Below, in pieces: positions 43,770-54,959 of a DNA stretch of 64,000 nucleotides (positions are counted from its first letter, which is position 1; every line of letters starts with the position of its first letter). The translations under genes and the position numbers were made by a program. Source of the stretch: Ottelia alismoides (lineage: Eukaryota > Streptophyta > Magnoliopsida > Alismatales > Hydrocharitaceae); assembly GCA_037367405.1 (NCBI GenBank), contig JAZKJV010002623.1, forward strand, positions 729,424-793,423, in the 5' to 3' direction. Below the pieces are notes generated by a model, which had not been told where the DNA came from, made no database searches, and saw only the letters and a list, made by a program, of their open reading frames with translations.

Positions 43770-44060
43770 TTTACATTTAAGCCTCTCTTAGATATTGCAA
43801 TATCAGTTACACCCTTTCCTTTTTGTAATATCATTTGTACCCTGGACATCTTGCTCCATCGTCACTTGTACCCCTTGGGTTAGTTGTTGTCCATCCACGT
43901 CTCAAATGGACATTAGATGTTGGACACAAGGACAATTAGAATGACTACCTAGATATTATATAAATCCCTCCGCTTCGAGCCCTCAGCCGCCTCTCCTCCT
44001 CAAACCCACCTCCTATGCCTCCCACATCCTCCGGTCCCTCCTCCTCCAACCCCACCTCCT
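43770..44060 (+). mobile_element. Second, one-ended copy of the Mutator-like element
   Basis: 'gatattgcaatatcagttacacc', split here as GATATTGCAATATCAG then TTACACCC, with TAATATCATTTGTACCC and 'ccttgggttagt', follows the left TIR of 39521 and its inner flank ('ccttgggttagtgaccatcc'), and then a C-rich stretch (43990-44060). No matching right TIR is seen; the copia remnant begins instead. Confidence 0.55.
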
Positions 44061-45165
44061 ATGCCTCCCATCTCCTCGACCCCCTCCTCCTCTTTTGTAT
44101 CAAGCTCTCCGGTCTATACTATCCCCCTCCTTTGTCACATGTCCCCTGCACCTCCTCCTGCTCCCTACTCCTTTGACAGTGTCCTCCTTCTAATCGCAAG
44201 TACCCACCATGATTCACTTTCAAGTTGTTCTGCTGGTACTGTAATCAAGTTGGCTGTCGGAAGAAGAATTATCCGTCCTTAAAGGCTCAACCAAAGACCG
44301 TAGATGAGAGTCCTCGAGTGAACATGATCACTGTGGGACTTGGGTCTTACGAGGGATATGTCTCTATAAAACCTGAACTATACCATATCCATGACCCTAA
44401 GGAGTGGCTTTTGGATACACGAGCCAATGTAGATATCTATTCTGATAGAACCTTGTTTTTCTTCTTATCAAACCTGTAGTGGTGGTACTACGAAGACGAA
44501 GAATGATTTCTGCGGTCATAGTGGTAGGGTCAGGACAAGTCAAGTTGAGGTTCTCCTTGGATGTGTTTAGACTTTGTACAGGATGTTGCATGTCTCTGAC
44601 ATGAAGAAGAATGTCTTATTTGGCTCTATCTTAGGTTAGAAATGCTTTGAGGTTGAATTTTAAAAGTAATAAAGTTGTCATTCTCAAACGTAATATTTTT
44701 ATGTAAATGGTTATTTGGCAGATTTTAATTTGTTGTTTAGAATTAGATGTGATTTAGTAAATATCAATTCAGTGAATTTTTTAAATTCTGAATGTCCTAA
44801 ATTCTGTCTCATGTTATTAATAATGTAGAATCATGTGATATGTACCATGTTATATTGAGACATGTAAACTTGAATTAAATTAAAAGAATGATGGTTTAGA
44901 GTTGATCCCTAAATACACTGTTGATAAAACTCAAAAATATGGAAACTTGTATGCAAGCTAAGACACCTAGAAAGTCTTTTCAGTTTGTCTCTAAAGATAA
45001 TGTTATCTTGGATCTAGTACACAGAGATATGTGAGTTAAATGGTGTGTTGATCAGAGATAATAAGAAATACTTTATCACCTTTGTAGATGATGGCAGTAG
45101 ATACTGCTATATTTCTAATGAAAAATAAGGACGAAGCCTTAAAGAAAATTCTTTATATTCTAGAA
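44061..45165 (+). pseudogene. Ty1/copia gag-protease-integrase remnant
   Basis: 44225-44300 encodes a zinc-knuckle-like CWYCNQVGCRKKNYP (normally C-x2-C-x4-H-x4-C; the His is lost). 44404-44450 encodes EWLLDTRANVDIYSDR, where copia proteases read WLLDSGA (the D-S/T-G is degenerate). LHVSDMKKNVLFG lies at 44586-44625, and 45000-45140 recalls the copia integrase entry (DLVHRDM, KKYFITFVDD-like, KNKDEALKK). Many stops and frameshifts. The family within copia cannot be decided. Confidence 0.65.
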
Positions 45166-46592
45166 TGGGGCTGAGACGCTTTAGTAGCGATGTTTAGGAG
45201 AGCAGTCAATGACGGATGGTGTGAGGGGTTCCGAAAGGGGCCATTTCTGTTCCTCTTTTGCAATATGCAGACGACGCAGTCATCTTCTTGGGTGGCACGG
45301 AAGATATGCACAGAAGGACAAGGCAACTAGTGAGATCTTCAACAGCATATCGTGTCTCCAGATCAATAGAGATATGTATGTGGCGATCCGGTTTGGGATG
45401 GATGAGGAGAGTCGATCGAGGGCTGCGCTTTTGGGATGCCCCCTTGGGAAGATGCCCATTCCTTACCTTGGCTTCCATTGGTGGCAGGCAAGCTCAGGAA
45501 AGCAGAGTGGGATGTTTTCCTTAGGAGAATTGAGTAGAGGCTTGCAGGTTGGAAGGATGTCACCTTATCTAAAGGCACGAAGCTGATTCTGCTAAAGCAT
45601 GTGATGTTGGTTATTCCTATCTTCTTCTTTTCAACTCGGTTGATGCCTAGAGGCATAAGGAAGAAGATAGAGGTAATGATGAGAAGATTATTCTGGTCAG
45701 ATGGGAAGCCGTAAAGACCAGGCATACATCTGGTAGACTGGGAGGAGCTCACGAGGCAGAGAAGCGAAGGGGGGCTTTGAATTCGGTATGTGAGTTGCAT
45801 GAACAAAGCACTTTTAACTAAATGGATGGTGCAGAACTGGGGTAATGCATATAGATTGGCTATCCAACGTACGCACCATCTACGGTGTCAGCGGCTCCCT
45901 TGAAGCAGGCAGAGTGTGTTTGAGTCTTCTCTTTGGAGCGGGATTTGGGATATTTTACTACAGATGAGAACGAAAATGACACCAAAGTTGGGGGCCGGGG
46001 AGGTCTTTCAATTTTGGTAGGACAATTGGACGGGGGAAGGGCACTACGCAATAGGTTCCCAAGACTCTTTGCTTTGGCTACAAGCAGGGGGTGTTTTGTG
46101 GCTGAGGTTGGTAGTTCTGGTTTGTGGGTCCCTCCTTTCGTGTATGAGCTTTCAGGATGAAGAAGGGAGAAGTTGAGCAGAGTGTTGTCTGAACTGTTGT
46201 CTCCTAATTACTTATCCCAGGAAGAGATCCCTTTGTTTGGGTGGAGGAAAGATTCTCGGTGAAAAAGACATACATAATGTTCAGAAGAAGAACGAGGATC
46301 TGAACCCAGACCTAAAACAAGATATGAACATTATTTGGTCAAGCAGGATCCCTTGCAGAGTGAAGGTCTTTCTTAGGTGCCTCAGAAGGGGCAGGATTTG
46401 GGATAAAGAAAGAAGGGGCAAGCTGCTTAGCATTCTGGATGCCCATTGTGATAGGTGTGGTGAGCAGATGGAGGATGTAGAGCATCTGTTTTTCACGTGC
46501 CCTTTGTCAGAGCAGGTTTAGAAGGGGGTAGGGGTGTCATGGTTACTCCATGATGCTGCCGCCGAATTCTGGAGGTCGGTAAGGTTGGTGGG
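45166..46592 (+). pseudogene. LINE (plant L1-type) RT and zinc-binding C-terminal domain, interrupted by E4
   Basis: Non-LTR reverse transcriptase, 5'-truncated at about 45166. RAVNDGWCEGF precedes the catalytic YADD at 45264-45275. PIPYLGF, AGWKDVTLSKGTKLILLKHVM (in pieces), MRRLFWSDGKP, and IRYVSCMNKALLTKWM (45780-45825) follow the order of plant L1 thumb and connection regions. The zf-RVT-like domain is at 46325-46520: WSSRIPCRVKVFLR, CDRCGEQMEDVEHLFFTCP. Several frameshifts and stops. E4 is inserted at 46593 within this C-terminal domain, which resumes at 63779. Confidence 0.85.
46588..46592 (+). other. E4 target site duplication, left
   Basis: GTGGG directly before the LTR; identical to 63774-63778 after the 3' LTR. 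Confidence 0.9.
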
Positions 46593-47952
46593 TGATGAAT
46601 CTATGATTCATCACTCTTAAAGTTGAAAATAGAGCTTTGTCCCCCGGGTATTTAGCATCATATTTACCTTAATCTTGCATAAATAGCATTCATGCATCAA
46701 TCCACAATTTATGCATTTTAGCACTCATATTTGCATTTAAATAAGAAGCCAATTCATGTGTAAAATCCACTTGTAAAATATCCACCTATTTGTTTGTATT
46801 TTATCCCCTTCAAAATGAAATAACACCTTCCTTACAATGTGTACACCATTAGTTAATAATATAGAGAAGAAGGCCAGAGTTCCTATCTTGTAAAATACCC
46901 AATAAAGCGACAAACCCCCTGAACCTTAGAATGCCAATATCTCTCTCTTACAAACTCCGAATTAGGTCTACTCACCTCCAGATGAATATGCATCCAGAGA
47001 CCTTTAAAATGAGATTAATTTCATTCAATTCGGAGCTCCTAGGCAAAACCTGGGTTTTCGGGCCTCCTTGTATACTATACATATGTATATTTGTAATTCG
47101 GACTCCTCCTCTCTCTAAATTCATTTTCTTCATCTCAGCCACTCAGAGCTGGCCACGTGGCGCCCTCTGATTGCGCCATGCGGCCCGCTCCCTTGCACGC
47201 TACGCGCCCGGCCTTCCACCCCATCCGATCACCTTTTCTTCCACTCTATCTTGGCCAATCAAACCGCAACGCTCCCTAACCCTTCGATCAGACCTAGGGT
47301 TTGATTTGGGACCGCTCGCCCGCGCCGCGTTCTCAATGCGCCTCGTGGCTGCATCCATACCCTCCTTTCTCTCCAGATCCAAGCCGTCCATTTGCACCGC
47401 TGATCTCCACCATCCGATCTTCCCCCCAGATCAAATCCTGGCCATCTGTTAGCGCCTCGTCCAGAGCACGCCACGTGTTGACTCATGAGCCTTCTGATCC
47501 CCTCAAAGAACCTCCATCTCCACCGCACGCTTCTGCAATACCCCTGGCCCTTCGATTAGATCCACCAGATCTCATCCCAGTCGTCTTTCGGTGCCTTCAC
47601 CTGCGACTGCCACATGTCATTTCCGTAGCGCTCTGATCACACCACTTCAATGTAATCCAGGCCATCCCCTTACTCCCTTTTCCTGGCCGTTGGATCACTC
47701 AATCCAACGGTTAAGAACGCGTCTTCAACCTCCAGACACTCTCTCTCCCACGATCTCCATCTCGCGCGATCGCCTCCCCTTCCTATTTTCGGCCCCACTC
47801 CAACCGTTCTCTCCGCCCCCTATCACCTCCATCTCGTGGCCCATTACACCCTTATCCTCGCCGGCCTCCACAATCCCGATGAACCTCGCACATGTTGCTC
47901 CACGACCTTCACGAACTTCATCGCCCAGTCACCTGTACCCTCACCTCCTTCC

Positions 47953-47960
47953 TATAAATA
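47953..47960 (+). promoter_or_regulatory. TATA box of E4 5' LTR
   Basis: TATAAATA in a C-rich context, 1360 bp after the LTR start; transcription of the element would begin about 30 bp downstream. The copy in the 3' LTR is identical (61421-61428). Confidence 0.7.
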
Positions 47961-48200
47961 CATCGCCTCCGTCCATCTTCACTCCCATCTGCCACCACGG
48001 AGAGTATCTCCGAGCTCCCACCTTCAGATTGGTGACAGTGATTTGACCTTAGGTTGAGCGAAGACCGAGAACCACCTCCGGCAAGATCCACGACCCAATT
48101 CCGTCGTGTCGCAGCTCCTCCATGGCGTTGCAAGAGCTCAGGTCTCCTATCGACCTTCGAGCGACGACCGGGAAGCTCCCGTCGAGCTTCTGATCCCTAG

Positions 48201-48505
48201 TAGATCCCTCCATCTGCTCTCTGATCTTCTTCTTGATTTGTCTTCTTTTTCTTCCATTTTATTCGCCGTCCACAAGCACCATCCCACTCCGCCAATCATC
48301 CTCCGAGCTCCGCAAGGGAGCTCTGATCTTCGCGAGCCCCACAATTCCCTCCGACGACCTACTTTACCCTTCACCGATGCCAGCTCCGCCACCTTGGCGG
48401 AGCTCGACCACCCAAACCACCTCATTGCTCCACATGCCTCGCACTTCTCTCTACTGCACTTCACGAACACATAGCACGCTTCGGCTATCTTCCAACCCCC
48501 TACAG
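48201..48505 (+). other. Putative LTR intron (E4 5' LTR, donor lost)
   Basis: Acceptor CCCCCTACAG|GTAC at 48505 is intact; the donor reads CCTAG-TAGATC where the 3' LTR has CCCAG|GTAGATC (one G missing). In the 3' LTR the donor is intact (61668) and the acceptor has changed CAG to CAA (61970-61972). The two LTRs together point to an ancestral intron of about 305 nt. Confidence 0.45.
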
Positions 48506-49182
48506 GTACTATCTCCTTGATTGGTCGGAAGCTTCACCGGCGCACCTTCGAGCTTCATCGCCAGTGGCCTCCAGGCCACCCCAGCCTCAACCACCCTCAC
48601 CGAACGCTCTGCCGGCCATCCACGAATATTCTGAGCTACGCCAGATCGTCCAGCACCCTTCACCGACGACGGGAGGATGAGGCGGAGCTAGGTCAGCTTC
48701 GCCGGAGCCCAGTCCTCTCCGCCGCAGGAGGCGGAGGACCGTTGGGGACGATAGACAGCAGCCTTCGATCCTCGTGATCGAACGGTCAGGAGCCATCCAC
48801 GTCGCCCAAGTCCCGTAGCCGTAGGATCAGGTGGATCCTACACATCCAGATAGTGCCACGTCATCGCCCTTTCCTGCTCCAGGTGCCGTTGGATCAATCT
48901 AGATCCAACAGTCACTGATCGACCACATCCTCATCTCAGGAGCGACCCATCACCGTTGGATCGATCTTGATCTAATGGACCCAGACACGCCACGTGCCTG
49001 CAGTTCCTCACCGTTGGATCATCAATTGATCTACGGTCCAAATTAGGCCACGTCGCCTGATCCGAGCCTCCTCCCCGACCACTAGGCTTGGATCATCCGA
49101 AGCTACTCCGAGCCAAAGCTGAACCTACAGAGCCACCCGAGCCTCGCTCCGAGCCTTCGAAGACCGCCGAGCCTGGGACCCC

Positions 49183-49287
49183 AACGTGATGTGCACGTGA
49201 GTCCTGGGTAAATTGTCTCGAGGCCCCTGAAGGTTTCCAGAATTGCATTTTAGTCCCTACCAGGAGACCCCACGTGAGGAGCACGTG
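49183..49287 (+). promoter_or_regulatory. Two CACGTG-N5-CACGTG pairs in E4 5' LTR
   Basis: AACGTG-ATGTG-CACGTG at 49183-49199 followed by CCTGGGTAAATTG, and CACGTG-AGGAG-CACGTG at 49271-49287 followed by TGTGGAAAAATTGC. The 3' LTR copies are at 62651-62667 and 62739-62755. Confidence 0.7.
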
Positions 49288-50308
49288 TTCTGTGGAAAAA
49301 TTGCATCCACCCCCTCAACATTATAGGTAATTGCATATTGGTCCCTGTCAGCACGTTTTATTTTTTTCATTTTTAATTCCTGTAATTGCATTTATACGCC
49401 TGTCTTTGCACGCATATTTAGGCACTCATTTTCAGTCATTTTTCAATTTGGAAATTGCATTGTGTAGCTTATGTTGTCCTCTTTCATATATGATACTCAA
49501 CATATTTTTGTAATATCAGTGGATTTTTCTATTAGTTAATTGGTTCAATTTTGCTATATTTTGCCCATTTATGCCTCTTAATTGATAGTAATTTCTCTGT
49601 GAATCCAAAAATCCCCAAAAAATCACATTAGAATTAGGATAATTAGGATCACATTGTATAAAAATTTCATCTCAATTGCACGTATCCCGAGGCCTAAATA
49701 AATCATTTAGTGATTTCCTTAATTAATTTTAGTAGGATCATTTCAGATAGAAAATTGGGTTTAATAATTTTCCTGGATTCATCACCCTCAGATCGATCTA
49801 GGATAATTTTTATTTCTAAAAATGTTGTGATTTTATATTTATTAAAATTAATTTAGTCAAAATCACCTTGCATTCATTTTTTTAATTCACAGTAAATTCA
49901 TTTAGTGTCAGAAAATTCTAAAAAAATTAATATACCTTAATTTCATTGTATTTCGTCATCTGGCCTAGTTTCGTAATTTTTGGACTTGATTTGATCACTT
50001 ATCTGAATTAACTTTTAAACTAGCCTGGATGTGCATGTGTCTTGCATAAAAAACCGAAAAAGACCAAAAAAATTATCCCCTGAAAATCAAACCTTGGACT
50101 TTGCTAAAAATCTACCTAAGGAGACAGCTGCCTCCCTGAGTTCGACCTTGGGCTTGCCCAAGTAAAAAAATTTGCCGCTCGAAATCAACGTGCTTTAATT
50201 AAAAGTGGTTTTTGATCTGCTCTTATTATCTGGCTACAACAAACATTAGTAATTAATTTGACCATTAATTTGATCGAATTAACAAGGGTAGTAGGAGTCT
50301 TTTCAAAA

Positions 50309-50326
50309 TGGCGTCGTTGCCGGGGA
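50309..50326 (+). other. E4 primer-binding site, tRNA-Asp
   Basis: TGGCGTCGTTGCCGGGGA, three bases after the LTR, matches the complement of the plant tRNA-Asp(GUC) 3' end at 17 of 18 positions. It primes minus-strand DNA synthesis. Confidence 0.9.
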
Positions 50327-51704
50327 GGCACGACTTAGGTTAATTTGCAGTAAAATTCTGAGTATTTGATTTTCTATCCCCAGGTAGTCTGACCCTTGGT
50401 TTTCTTGTGAATATTTTTTCGGTCTTTTAATTCTTGTATTTTTTGTGTCGTTCTCTATCTGACCTCAACTTGTTTTTGTGCGAGGAACGTGAGGAGTCGA
50501 AGACGCTTTGAGGAACCTGCATTTTAATTTTTTTGAGTGATTTGAGAGGACTTGTATTTATCATTTTCTTCAATTTTTGCACTATTTCCAACGGTTCCCA
50601 TTTGGGTTCTTGCGAGTGTAAACATAGTGAAACTCTGTCCCCATCTGCTGTGTGGTTTGAATTTTTAGAATAGGCTTGTACCAGCGGCTCCTCGAGCCAC
50701 TCTAGGGTTTGCTTATGCTCATAATTTTTAGGATCACACAACCACTTAAAATACGCACTTAGAACGCAGATCTAGTCAAATCAACTTGTGCTTCACTCGC
50801 TAATAGAACTGCCTGTTTAGGAGCGGATTTTGTCGTTTGCATTTGCATGTAGTGTAAAGATTTCAATTCTGTTTTGCATTCTGCATAAAAGCGAAGGGAT
50901 CACTGTAAGTCTTCTTCACTCAGCATAAACATCATTGTTTTCATGCATCGGCTTTTCTCGATTTCTCTCTCTTGGTTTTCCAACTTAAGTTAAAGAAAAT
51001 TGAGACTGGACGATAGGCGTGCTGTGTGAATTGGATTAAACCAGTGAAAACCTAACTTAAAGTCGGGACTGCTAACATTATTGACCAAAAATTTTTATAA
51101 AAATTGAAAATTCTGCTTGCGGGAGATTAACACCGACCTTGTTTTCAGGTTGAGTGAGGGTACTTGAGTGTGTGTGAACACCTTAAGGCAGAGCCCAAAT
51201 CCCCGCCTTCCATATCACGTTCCAACTGATCTTAGCAAATATCATGAGTTGAATATTTTCAGGTTCATCGACTAGTACCAAGTAGCCTCCGTCTGTTTAC
51301 GGGTAGTCAGGGGTGAACCGGCGGTACTCCGCGATAAACTACTAGTAACCCTTCGGGGCGAAGTTCTAGCCTTGTCGGCCTCCGCCTGCTTGCAGGTAGA
51401 TAAGAGCATGGTCTTTGAATCCATCAACTTGGGATAGGAGCGAAGAAAGGAAGGGCGCAGGTATCTTAGGTGACAAGTTAAATAGGGAAGACACATCCGG
51501 CTTTAAGCCGACTTCCCTCTAGGCCACGTAACCTTTGCTATTTGCTTGAAAATCACACCTAATCAACCAGATTAATTTGACTCGGTTTCGGGTCCTTCAC
51601 CATGTTGAGTGTGAAACTACAGGGTTTGGATTGTATTGCTTGCTTCAAGTAGGAGTAAAATCCTATCTTTACTTAGAACTCCCGATTCTTCTCGCCAATT
51701 CAAG
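50327..51704 (+). other. E4 5' leader, non-coding
   Basis: About 1.4 kb without a convincing ORF. Contains GGGACTGCTAAC at 51065 and a GCGGGAGATTAACACCGACC stretch at 51118, the counterparts of the E3/E6 leader motifs, and TTGAATATTTTCAG at 51250, which could be a splice acceptor. It also has a word repeated about 80 bp apart ('cctccgtctgtttacgggtag' and 'cctccgcctgcttgcaggtag', both split by a base). Confidence 0.6.
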
Positions 51705-53567
51705 ATGACCGACTGGGGAATATCGACACATTATTCAGCAATCTCTCTTTGAGTCCCCTACAAAAATCATCTTCACCGGACCAAACGCAACTTGGACCAC
51801 CCAGAGCTCATGACCCTCTTGAGTTCTGGATCCCTCACACCCAGGGTGGTTACTCTCAAACCAACCCTTTCCTCTCCTCTGAAGTTACCGAGGAAGACCA
51901 TCACCTCAGTAAGAATACCTTCCTTGATTTATCCTTTAATCCAGATCATTTCCATTTCCCAGGACTAGAGGACAAGATGCCACCAAAGCGACCCCCAGAT
52001 GAGGGAGAACACAAAGATGACCCACTCCAGCAAGTCTTGGCTCGCCTCGTCACAACCGAACAACAGAATGTGGATCTTACAGCAAGAATGGGACAAATCA
52101 TTGCGGCAAGAGGAATCGACCGACCAATGGTTGATGCCTATAATCCAGTAGAGAACGAGATGCACAGTTGGTCGGCACCAGCGGTTCCCCCTGAAGCATT
52201 CGAGCTCAAGCCCCACTTCCTTAGCCTGCTACCGAAGGTTAGTGGACATGTAAATGAAGAACCATATGCCTTCCTCAGAGACTTCGAGCTGGTTTGCAAC
52301 AACCTTAGTCATCCTAAGGTTGGGCAAGATTACATTCGACTGAAGGCCACCCCATTTGCCTTAGGAGATAAGGCAACACATTGTTTGAAAAATCTTGGGG
52401 TGATATGTACAACCTGGATGCAATTCAAGGACCTTTTTCTGAAGAAGTTCTACCCCCTCAGTAGGACTAATCAAATGAGAACGAAGATCGCTATTTTCTC
52501 CCAGGGACCCAGCGAACCATTCCATGAGGCCTGGGATAGGTTTAATGACTTAATTCAGAAATGTCCCTTCCATGGCATTTCTAAGGCGATCTTAGTTCAG
52601 ACCTTGTTCTGCGGTTTGACCCCGGAGATACAGGGGTTAGTAAGTGTTGCATGTGGAGGAAGCTATCTGAATAAGAATGAGGATGCTGTATGGAAGATAC
52701 TAGAGCAGATGACGGAAACCGGCAGGTCACAGGCCACCATGGCCTATCAGTTGTCTCCCTCAATTCTATCCAACGAGACAACCAGGAGGACTGTAGCGGA
52801 TCTGACAGAGGACCTCATTCCCAGCATGGGGATGATAGCTTATAAGTTAACCATGGTCGAGCAGATCCACCAGAGGGTCACTGACCTTGAGTCTCTCTCG
52901 CGTTTGCCGAAGCAAGTGGAGGAACTAATTGAAAGGGTAGCTAAGATAAAGCTACCTGCCCCTTATGCACCACCTATGCATGTACACAGAGGTCCATCTT
53001 GTACAAGAACAGGCACCGGGGCCTCAGAGTGGCTGGGTAGAGGAACAGACTTACACCCAGCAAGACTAGCATGCACCCAAACAAGTGGAAGCCGGATACG
53101 AGGAGCCTCCGCAGGTGTTCGAGATCAACAAGCTGTGGTACAGCCATGACCCCGTCGGCAGACAGTCGGGGATGGGGAACGGTCAGCCACACCGACCTTC
53201 CCCAGCTTACCAGGAAATCAGCTCCGTCCCTGCACCGCGCTTTATTCAGTCCAGGCCCGAACAAGGGTACCAGCCTCAGCAGCACCAACAGCAGCGCACG
53301 ATCTACTCAGGCCAGCAGGGCCCGTTACCGTCCCATTCGCAGCAGCAGTATCGGCATGTCCAGCAGTGCCAGTTTAGGACCTCATCCACAGGACGTCATC
53401 AAGCTGCCCAGCCCACGGAATTGGAGTCCCTCACTTTGGCGATCCAGACCCTGTCTAATAGGGTCCAACAGATCCAGAATGACTATCTGGATATGAAAAT
53501 TGATTTGAATCGCGTCTCTCATACCCAGGATCAACAAATGGTGCCAAAGACCCCAATTCCTACATAG
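51705..53567 (+). pseudogene. E4 gag (Gag precursor), two frameshifts
   Basis: Likely original start ATG 51705 (MTDWG, matching MVDWG in E2), but that frame stops at 51749-51751 region; the main frame 51749-53149 encodes 466 residues. A linker with EDKMPPKRPPDEGEH comes first, then the capsid domain (about residues 150-330: FELKPHFLSLLPK, YAFLRDFELVCNNL, WMQFKDLFLKKFYPLSRTNQMR, FHEAWDRFNDLIQKCPFHG, LFCGLTPEIQGLVSVACGG), then a coiled-coil-like segment (LPKQVEELIERVAKIK). A shift near 53080 moves the Gln-rich C-terminal tail to frame 53085-53567 (FEINKLWYSHDP, QPQQHQQQ). No zinc knuckle, as usual in Athila-type Gag. Closest relative in the window is the E6 gag. Confidence 0.85.
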
Positions 53568-53683
53568 TTCAGGCCAATCCAAACAGCCTAACTCAAGGCC
53601 AGAACCGACCTTGTGATCAGGTATACTATTTAGATAACTCCATATCTGAACATGAGATCCTTTCGTATGATGATGTAAACCAT

Positions 53684-54280
53684 ATGTCCCTCAGGAGCGG
53701 AAGGATCGTGATCGTACCGGATCGGGCCCGGGCACCGGAGGAAGAAGCCGCCAAGTCTCTACCTGAGGAGAACTTGGAGGCAGAAGAGGAGCATCATCAT
53801 CATCAACCCCACTGGCAGAAGAAGAGGACTTCTGGGTCCTCCCAGAAGCAACGAACCTGCACCAGCATAGAGTCCCCCGAAACCGATGAAGAGCCCACTC
53901 GTCCATCTGAGAAGGACCGTCCAGAAGTCACGGGAGATGCATCACCGGTTTCGCAGCAGCAGTTTCTTTTTCGTCATAGTCAGAGTCCGAGTCAGTTTCA
54001 AAGTCCGAGTCCTGTACAGAGCTCAGTTCCTGCTTTGAATGAAAACATTTCAGTTTCAGAATATGAGTTGGAGTCAATAATCCCTTTCCCCCGAGCTCTT
54101 AAAGGTAGAAAGAAGAAAACTAAAAAAATCCAAAAAGATGACCCTGAGATGGTAGAGTTTTGTAACAAACATATCAAGGTCACAATCCCCTTTAACAAGT
54201 ACGTGGAGATGACACCTGCATTTCAGAAATACCTTAAGGTGAGATGCAGCCCTACTAGGGATAGCAGGAAGACCAGTTGA
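53684..54280 (+). pseudogene. E4 gag-pol linker before protease
   Basis: 198-residue frame: MSLRSGRIVIVPDRA, an acidic and His-rich middle (EAEEEHHHHQPH), Ser/Gln-rich stretch, then FPRALKGRKKKTKKIQKD and TIPFNKYVEMTPAFQKYLK, the latter found before the protease of E2 (PAFKKYLKARC). It ends by frameshift at 54280; the protease frame starts 54303. The start is not a true translation start but the first Met of an open stretch within pol. Confidence 0.7.
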
Positions 54281-54302
54281 GAAACACTTTTTATCAGTAG
54301 CC

Positions 54303-54959
54303 ATGACTTGTGCAATAAAGAACTCATTTTCAAGGAAACGAAGAGACATGGGTGCACATTATATAGTGAGTCATGTTGATGACATTGCGTTTTCACGCAC
54401 TCTCTTAGACAATGGCTCCTCAATTAACTTAATGCCTACAACCCTCTATGAGCGGCTAAATCTCAGACCTCTTAGGAAATCTAGAGCCCTCCTACAGTTC
54501 GCTGATAAATCAACCAAGAGGTCCCAAGGAGAATTGATTAATGTTGTCATCAAAGTCGAGGGTCAAGAAGACATAGTGGACTTTACTGTCCTAGATATGG
54601 AAACCCCTCGTAATTGGAGAGATTCCCAGATCATCTTAGGCAGGCCCTTCCTCAGAACAACAAGGACCTTGTTTGATTACAAGATTGGGAAGATCCAGTT
54701 CCAAACTCCAGGCAGAGATGAGGAACTTGAGATGAAGCAAACCAGATGGAAGAGACCGAATTCTGAATCCTGCACCGAGTACTCTTCGTCCGAAGCAGAC
54801 TGCGACCATGTAGACACAGTTGGGCCATGGAGACAGAACCCAACCAACATCGATGAGTCCATCCCCTCCAGAGATGTTCATGTGCATGAGGCAGTTTGTG
54901 AGGTCCTCAGAAATAAGTATAGCTCAGAACCTGCATCCCCTACATCTTCGATGACTTAG
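54303..54959 (+). pseudogene. E4 aspartic protease region
   Basis: 218-residue frame that would cleave Gag-Pol in the parent. Active-site context LLDNGSSINLMP (about residue 36) has D-N-G where E2 has D-S-G; Asn at this position is unusual and may disable it. QFADKSTKR, VLDMETPRNW, ILGRPFLRT and FDYKIGKIQF follow, as in E2 and E6. The end (54750-54959) is an acidic linker. A frameshift separates it from the linker upstream and stops separate it from RT. Confidence 0.8.

Larger units (their letters stand above)
46593..50305 (+). repeat. E4 5' LTR (3713 bp)
   Basis: Starts TGATGAATC-TAT-GATTCATCA and ends GTCTTTTCA. TATA box 47953; putative intron position 48201-48505 with the donor lost; CACGTG pairs at 49183-49199 and 49271-49287. 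It is about 60 bp shorter than the 3' LTR, mainly because the GTAGATCTC hairpin block near 47095 is replaced by other sequence. Confidence 0.95.

Noticed and set aside
47171..48796. Many open frames on both strands in the GC-rich part of the E4 LTR, and again at 60805-62321
   Set aside because: Frames are shifted or broken between the two LTRs of the same element. The region is promoter and leader DNA.
50309..50326. tRNA gene fragment
   Set aside because: It is the complement of a tRNA-Asp 3' end directly behind an LTR, hence a primer-binding site.
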